A DNA stretch of 37,845 nucleotides. Source: Saccoglossus kowalevskii. Lineage: Eukaryota > Hemichordata > Enteropneusta > Harrimaniidae. Positions 12,001 to 21,000 of this stretch are shown piece after piece (the first letter of the stretch is position 1; every line of letters starts with the position of its first letter). Location: contig NW_003129871.1 in assembly GCF_000003605.2 (NCBI RefSeq), forward strand, positions 122,456 through 160,300, in the 5' to 3' direction. The notes beneath the pieces are model-generated. The model made no database searches. It was not told where the DNA came from and worked only from the letters and a program-made list of their open reading frames with translations. The translations under genes were made by a program, and so were the position numbers.

Positions 12001-15000
12001 GAAGAAATTTTCGTTGTTTTCCTTTGTTTCACCAACTGCTTTCATATCTTTACATGAATCTATGGCCTACTGAAAGTATAACTGAACTGACAGAATATGT
12101 TTCACTTACCCAGCTTCTTTGGAACTCAATAATTTAGCCCATATCAGATCTTTATCAACAACCGGATCATTGGCGTTCAAACTGGAAGCTAAAGGGAAAC
12201 AAAATGTACAAATAGAGTAGCAATTGTTTACTTTGAAATTGATGCAAAAACCAGGAAATCAGTCTGAACCAATCAACTATTTACATAATGTTACTGTATA
12301 GAACTAGGTTTTATTATTTCTTTTTATTCATTTAACTGACAGTGTGCCATTATTTTGTGGTATTGCACTAGGTATTTTCATCCTACCATATTAAGAAATG
12401 CGAATTCCAAATATGAAGCAATTACACTCATAAGTGTTCTCTAATAATAAAAATAAATGTGGCAGCCCGCAGGGATTGACCGGACACCATACAAAGAAGT
12501 TCGCTAAATCTGTTCTAAACGTTTTGGATTTCGGCATTTACATGATCTATCCTCGGGAGAAAAAGACGTACAATTATAAGGTTACTATGAGGATACCGCA
12601 AAGTATGCACTCAGACAGTACACGGCCGCATCGACTTCCGCTGCATGTTGGTTGATACTCCCGCTGTACAGTCTTCGTGCATACTTTTCAGTATCTTCGT
12701 AATAACCTGATAATAGAAAGAGTTGGTTAGTAGAGGCCAAGTATGAGACTTACAATGCAATGGTAGACTCTCACACGGCGATCCAGTCAATGTAGCTAAT
12801 CCTTCAATACATCTACCAGACACTAATGCTTCATAACATCCATGCATTTTAGCCATGGCTTTCTCAATCAACGGAACCCAAAGCTGTCTTCGTTTAGCCT
12901 ATACATTGTATCAGAGGGTTAGAATTAGTATGTTAGACAGACATCAAACTGTACACACACATATAGGTATACAACATTCTCCCTGTGAATCAATTAATGC
13001 AAAAACGCCAATCCACACTGGTAAATCATTATTAGTAAACAGAAAAAATTAACTTAGACCACATTCTGTATTTTAGCAAGTACCGTAGAGCCAATGCAAA
13101 TCAGAAAACACAATAAAGTTTAATGATGAAATGCCATGCTCTGAATCTGGAAGATTATGTTACAAAAACCAGTGGAACATTATTATGAAACAGTTAACAT
13201 ATTATGATCCTATTTTAAGATGGCAACCATCACAAAACCACATTTAACCACTTTTCTTGAGATAATCAAACAGTGTCAATTATCCTTCAAGCAACATGTA
13301 TGTAACACATTAGTTTTGGAACATGACTTACTATTGGAAGGCTAATACGGCCGACCCAATCAAAAAATAATTATATTTTGTTATTTTGTCGGGCGGGTAT
13401 GGTAATTGGTATATGTAATTACTATACCTACTGGTATATCATATCACGATTACCCTATGATACAAGTAAAACCTTTTTGATGATCAAAAAACACAACTAC
13501 AGCAAACTAACATGAAACTGAGAGCTATAGCACTATGAATAACTGTCACCATTATTAGATCACAAGATGTGAACTGTACATAAATATTAGTATATCTGAG
13601 ACATACCTGAGAATAGACAAGAAATCCATTTTGATCACAAGGAAACAGATCATCTATAAGAACAGTTTGCCAGATACCATCTTTACACAGTCTTAACTGG
13701 TAAGCACCTTCTGGTGTATATTCTTTGGTTATCAACACTTTCTCGATCAAGTCTGGTCTTTCAGCTAACACTGACAATGCACTTAGAAACCTAGTCGTAA
13801 AGGATACAGATTGTTATACGCTGTCACACAATCTATGATACCGGTATGTGATTTGGCAAAAATTGACGGATGATCACAAAACCACATGCATCATGGAAAC
13901 AGTATGTGTGTTATGGTTTGTGTTTAGCTCAGGCTGTTGTGCATAACTGGAAGATTACTCATTTCTATGTGCAATTCACTTTTATCATGCCGACTATTTA
14001 CAGTCAAAGCATTACTTTCACACTGATGGCGAATCATCCATATTGCATCGCTATCGAAAACTGCAAATTATCCAGCAATGGCCCTCTGCAGGATAAAAGT
14101 GAATTAAAACTTTACAAGCATCATTGATGGCAAGAGTCTTGAGCCACAACACTTGCTTTTGCCCCTAAAAAGTGTTCCATTCTCCATCGTCCTCGCATCC
14201 ACTTTCCCGTTCCAGTGATTAGCCTTTTCACCACCAGACATTTTTCTGCACTTTTTTTCCTTATATTTTTTCAATATTCAAGGAAATGAACCCCAGTTGT
14301 AGAGCCAACAGAGACAAAATTTATTCAATTTTCAGTGACAATGAAGGAAAGTTGCAGACTATGAACGGAACTATTTGGTGAATTTGTGATGAAGAGAAAA
14401 ATGGTGGTGAAAAGGTTAAAGCGCGGTAGTCGACACGCTACACATGCGCGAGATATATGGGACTCATATAAACAAAGATGGCGACTTTGACTGTTGCGCA
14501 GATCAACGAGTATGAACTGACACGTTTCCAAGCTTTAATTAGATAATTTTCATGTGATTGGAAGATATCGAAGGAGTCACCGGCGGTAATCAGTGCAAGT
14601 CGTGCCCAGGTCAAACCTCATACTTGTGATTTCCATTTGAAGAGTGCATTGGATTGTGGGAAAATCAATGTTTATCAACACAAATGTCGAACGACTACCG
14701 CGCTTTAAGATAACCATGGTAATTGGAACAGTGGATATAATAATAACATATAATAATGAATTTATTGCATCCTTAGAAATAATTTCCATTGGTTGACAGC
14801 AATAAAATGTTAGTAATAAAGTACAATACATATAAAACTAAAGTAAAAGTAAAATGTCAGTTATTGTTATTTCTGATTTCAAATATTTTGTATAAGTATT
14901 CACCAACTTGTCTTATTAGTACGTCTTCTCTTGAACTCATAATATATTTAAATATCTGGTTATCACTTTTCAGTTCTTCTAGAATATTGATATTATTAAA

Positions 15001-18000
15001 AAGCTTTTGTCTTTCTGTTTGGTACATTCCATGAAGAAATGTTCATCATTTTCAATTTTGATCGTGGGAACATTGCTTACAGATTCTGTCTTCTAAAGGT
15101 ATTTTGGGTTGGGTATGTCTACCCTTCTCAATTTCTAATACACGACTGCTTATTCTGAAACGAGTCATTATGATTTTATGTTTCAGATTACATAAGAGCA
15201 ATTATGGTTCAAAAGTGTACGAGTCTTTAAACTTTATATACGTTCTTAGTTTTCTATTATCACTCAACTTCCAGAACTCTACATACCTTTGTCGGATGTT
15301 TTTTATTTTACTGTGTGGTAATTTTTGAGGTATGACAGACGAGGACAAGTTTGTAATATTTTCAGAGATCATGTTTTTTACTGATGTAAACCAATTTCAA
15401 TTTTGTTGTTTTTGTTCTTCAAAAGCTTGTTTTGTAATATTACTGTCTGGTAAAGCACTAATACGATACCAGTATTTAATAAGATTTTCCTGAATATCTA
15501 CAAGTAATGGAAATTTACCAAGTTCAGCTCTGCATGCTGCATTAGAGGAGAATTTACTTACACCTAGTATTTTTTTGCAGAATTTCAAATGTAACTGATA
15601 TGATGACAGTTGAGAATGGAAGACTATCTAGGGGACAAAAACAAAACTTGTGACTCTACCTCTCAACAAAATCTTGGGGGCTATTTGAGAACATGGTACA
15701 TTGTAATTGTTCCTATTCGCAGAGCATTTCTAATAGAAGTGAATGTAAACCATTAATTTTGGACTGGAATATTCAAATATGAGTTATATTGGTTGCAGAT
15801 ATACCACTGTCATTTAAGTAAATATCTGCACTACTAACACTGTAAAATACTTTATTTTCACTTGAAGTAATTTTCGCCATTTTTGCTGAAGGAATGATTC
15901 AGTGAAAATAAAATCAAGCGAATACATCTTTTTTTTCTATATTTTACACTCAAACTTCAGTGAAAGTAAATTCCATACAAAACACCCCAAATTTCTTTTC
16001 AGTGAAAATTAATTCCAGCTAAAATAAAGTATTTCACAGTAGAGCAAACACCATCAAGGTCAACTGTCGCACACATGAAACTAAAAAAAAATAGTATCAT
16101 TGCATATCACTCTACATATATAGATATCAAAATTGCATCTTATTTATTTTAAAAATCCTGGATACAAATGATATTAATTTATTATTAATAAATATTTATT
16201 GTAAATGTAAAAAACATTGTAAAATGCTGAAAAACCTTAATTGCTTTTGAAATTAGATCGTTATCAACGAGAATCACCTAGAAGGGATGATAACACCAGT
16301 TAAGCTGATTCCATCTACTGGACTTTGGAACAGTTCTGTTAAGAATAATTTGGTAGTCAGCTACCTTGCTCACAAGTCCAAACACAGCCCTGATGCAGTG
16401 TAGTATATGCAGACAAGAATAAATTCTATAGAACAACTGTTTTCATAATGAGTGCTGTTATGCAATTAAATATCAGAAAGCAGAATAAACATCAAATAAA
16501 TTAGATGAAATATTCCAAAATAGCAAAAACGTCCAGACAATTTCTGTACATGAACAAATGTGATACATCTTTATCTAAGGCATCTATTTCTTGTTTGTAC
16601 ACGAATTTCCCAAAATATTCAGCTCAGAATGGTAATTGAGACAAAATACCAAAATTATTTGAGAAAAAAATGAAAATTGACTCAAATTGTGTCTGTTGGC
16701 TCCAAAATTAGGGTTCATTTCCAGAAATATTGCAAAAATAAAAAAAAAAAAGTGCTGAAAATTTTTGGACGAGAAAGTCTGGTAGTGAAGTAATTAAGTT
16801 CATTTAATTGACTTCTCTGGAGAGTCCTTTTGTTGTTGTGGGTCACTATTACCACCACCTAAGTTGGCAACATGAACACACGGCCTGTTTTTTTAAAATG
16901 AACAGCAAAAATGCTAACTCACCAGCAATTACCCAGGATTCCCTGCGAGATATCTGATGGAAAGGGAGTGCGGAAGACAGCCCACGGTGTTTTCATTTCA
17001 CTTCTAGTTGAACAAGATATTTCTGTAGGTCTCAACCACTGACATACTCTAGTTTCACCACGTTCTTCAGGATTATAGTAGAGAGACTTGGGTGTGGGTC
17101 GAAACGAATCATCCACAAATGGAATTTTTTCCTATATGAAAACAATAACACCATATATACATGAGAGTTCAGATATTTTACGTTTAACACATGTTTTATT
17201 TAACATCTTCACATAGATGACCCTTATCTATTCACATTATAAATATAGACACACTAGCCCTCACAAAGTTCAATTAATTTTCCTTAGTTGCCATTGGCAA
17301 CCAAATTCAAACTGCTGGTGGCCAACTGGTAAATTAGGTAGCCAAAGACAAAATTGTTGATTGCCAGAATGTATTATGTTTTACGGTTGTATAATAAAAT
17401 ACACAGAAAAACTAATTATGTTAAAATTCAGTTATTTCATATGCAATGTCCCATGTATAAATTTTGGCCAACACTAATTCACTGACAGGATGAGATCCAC
17501 TTTTAGTCACATTTAATTGCATAATCTTATTAGTATTATACATCTATTTCCTCCTTGTAGTAATAATGCAATGTGAGATAGCCGCCTAAAATGTTGACGA
17601 AAAATCATTTTGTGCTGTTTGCGCTCAACGACGAGATTCTATTTCTGCCACTCGCTATATCGCATAATAATGCGGGTAACAAACGTTAAAGGGCAATGGT
17701 CATCATGCGCAAGATACGAGTCTCACATGGCGACTTTGACTGACTGTTGTGTAGACTGATGAGTACAAACTAAACTGTTACCAAGCTTCAATTAGGTATT
17801 TTTTAAGATGATTGGAAGGTATCAAAAGAGTCGTAAACGGTAATTGGTGTAAGTCCTGCCAGGGTCAAAACTCATACTTGTGATTTCATTAGAAAAAGCG
17901 CATTGGATTGTGGGAAAATCAATATTTATCAACATAAATCTCACACTTCACGGCGCGGCGACCACCACCATTTACTTTGACAAATAACACAAGTGGCAAA

Positions 18001-21000
18001 ATAATAGTGTACATGAGCTGTGAGTTACCTGTGAGCAGAAACCAATGATTTTGGAAAATCTCTCCCAGGCACTTTCCTCATCATTCTTTCTCTTGGATTC
18101 AGCAACAATGCTTTTCGACGTATATTTGTAGATAAACCATCAGATTCCACATCTTTTGTATCAGCAGGGTCATAGTCACACAAAACACACTTTGAACTTT
18201 TAGTAGAGTTTTCCAGAGTACATCGCGGACAGTCCCACTTCTTACCAATAGGAGCTGCTGTTGTTGCTATCGATGTGGAGGCAGTTGGAGTTGTTGGTGA
18301 AAGATTGACAGTGGGGAGAAAATCAGGATGCGGGGCCTGACACATACAGCATACGTTGACAAGATTGGTGTTGTGATAGGTACAAACAGGACAAGGCCAC
18401 TCATTGGAAAGTGGCGTTAGCGGTGTTGTAGCATTTGATGTGGCATTCACAATTCCACAAGCAGCGCATTCTTTGGCATCATCAACATTCATGACTGTGC
18501 AAGCTTTGCATTTCCAGGTTTTTATTCTCACAGCATTCACTCGTGCAATCTTTCCACCTGGAGATTTGGGTATAAATTTAACAGATTCTCGTGTGAGATC
18601 AATAGTCGCTGAATCCTCGTCACTCTCCTCCAGTAAATTGTGATCAGTGCATTGCTTACTATCTGACATATTATTCAGTGCATTATCCAGCATGCGTTCA
18701 TTTTTACACGAACCTACATCAAAATCCATTTCTGACGTGCCTTTATGTTCACTTAAAACATTATTCGAGTTTTCAATGTCCACATCTATTACAGAGGGAG
18801 TTTGACATGTTGATGGAATTTTCAACTTGGCTATTCTAGGAGCTTTACACACTTTGCATGCTTTGCCGCTGTATTTTCCCTTGTTTTTGTGAGAACAACT
18901 AGCACATGTCCAGAAGGCCGCCTGAGAGTTATTAGTTGCACTTTGCTTTGTTTGAAGGCTAGACGCAGGCTTCAGAAAGAAGTCTCTACATCATCTTTTG
19001 TGAGATTGACTAATGTGCTAGCAGTTTCAACCACTGGTTCAATGTCAGATGGTATAACCACAGGCTCAGTCGCATTTTTCAATTCCTGCTTAGGCTTTAT
19101 AGCCTTCAATCTTCTGGTCGGGAGTACTTCATCAGTCGGTTTAACTATAATTTCTTTTGGTCGCTTAGGTGATTTAACAATAGGTGATGTTTTCTGTGCA
19201 TTTCCAAAACGATCAATGTTTTTCGTAGGTTCATTTGACAACCGAATTGAGTCTATTGAAAGCTGAGGTAATGATGACAGTTTTCTGGGAGCTTCACACA
19301 CACTGCACGATTTTTCATTATTAGCATTCTCCAATGTGCATCGCTTGCATTTCCAAGTACCCGTAGTATCGTCTGTAAAATTATGTTTAGTATTGTCTAA
19401 GACAGATGGGATAATGTTATGCTTAGAGGAGTCTGTCTTACCTTCCTCTGAGTCTGCAACCAAATCAACTTCCATTGGTTCAGGTGTTGGGGATGAACCA
19501 TTCTGAGTGACTTGGTTCACGTTCCTCTGTGTTTCACACATGTGACAGACAGTAGAGGCTAGTGGATTGGCAAATGTACAATGCACACAATTCCAGTTAG
19601 ATTCATTTGATGCCATGTTTGGTTTTACGTCGCACTTCGTAGCATCTGGTACGTTGATGTCTGCTTTTTTATTCTGGTTCTTTACAGTACCATTTCTGTC
19701 CAAAGTGAGAGAGAAAGACATCATGCCAATCTTAACTACAGTATATGCAATAAGTTAAAATCTCTGAAATCTGATTCACACTTCCCAGGCAGGATATTGT
19801 TAGTCAGTATCCTTTGCATACATGCTGCTCCCTCCCTTTCCATGTACACTCACACATTTTCACATTTTCCAGGAAATACATTTGGCTACATGTATTCACA
19901 CCCCCGGATTTGATCTCTTCCTAGCCTTTACGAATAAAGTTGAATGAATGTTGTGGGCATTCACAAGACAGATATCAACAGAAAAAGAAACAATTTGGGG
20001 GTCAAGTAGTACCGGTACCGGGGTATACTGTTTAAAGGCAGAGGTAACTCCAGTATAGCCTAATCATAGCAAAGTTAAACACAATTAAATTTACAATGGA
20101 GAATAAAAGGTAGACTAATAATGTAAACAATGTTGTCCAAAGCATTTAGTATTAGATTACCATAGACACCATTGTGGAAAGTGGTGGAGAACCAACTATT
20201 GTAAATAGATTTTTTTCAGGTGGAATTAATTTTCTCTTCAGTGATGCTTTATGGGCAATCAATACAGATTTGGGAAATAATACATCAAAATGTAATCCGA
20301 AACTTTCCCACTTATCATGTAGTCAATTTATTTGTAAACAAAGTATTGTATGCATGATATCCTATCTACCATAGTGTAAGGAGCTGTGGATGTGTCTTTG
20401 TATTGGAGTCTTATTCTGTATACAGCAGTGAGATGTCAGGGGAAGCATGGAATAGAAAAAATTATGTAAAGTTATTCGACTACTTGAAACCTCGGGCTGT
20501 TCAGGAAATATTTCGGCAATTCGATCCTAATTTTTAATATTTAAAGAGCAAAGTTCGTGACGTCATAATCGATAAGGGTCCCATGCGAGTGCACAACATG
20601 GTAAAACAAATTTACATGAGATTCGTACCGGTGCTGAGTGACCACCGCCGCCCTGTATCTAACTAGTATAAACACGAAATCAACTTTTTAGAAGTGTTTA
20701 CACTAGCGAATCAGAGCCGGAATTCGTTTCAGTTTCGTGTCATCGTGGACGTAATCGTGCCCTCATTTGGCGTTTCGTTTTCGGTAATTAGGAAGACAGG
20801 TCCCAACAAGTTGTCAACATTGATGCCACGAAAACGGAACACCCACACATGTCCCAGATCACAAAGGTGATACTTACTCATTCAGTGTTCCCGAATCAAC
20901 ATGGTCACGACGTCGCCCACATGCAAAACATATCCCTTCACTGCCATTGTTCTTTGTCAGGCATACGTCACAGTCCCAAATTAACAACACCTCATCACGG

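Noticed and set aside
19725-19737. CTGTAG acceptor for calpain-15 exon 2
   Set aside because: Joined to exon 1 (phase 2) it gives an immediate stop; the acceptor at 19697-19696 has a better pyrimidine tract and fits the phase.
18404-19758. Plus-strand frames opposite the zinc-finger exons (18404, 18889, 19567)
   Set aside because: Composition follows the reverse complement of the Cys/Asn/Lys-rich finger exons; no independent support.
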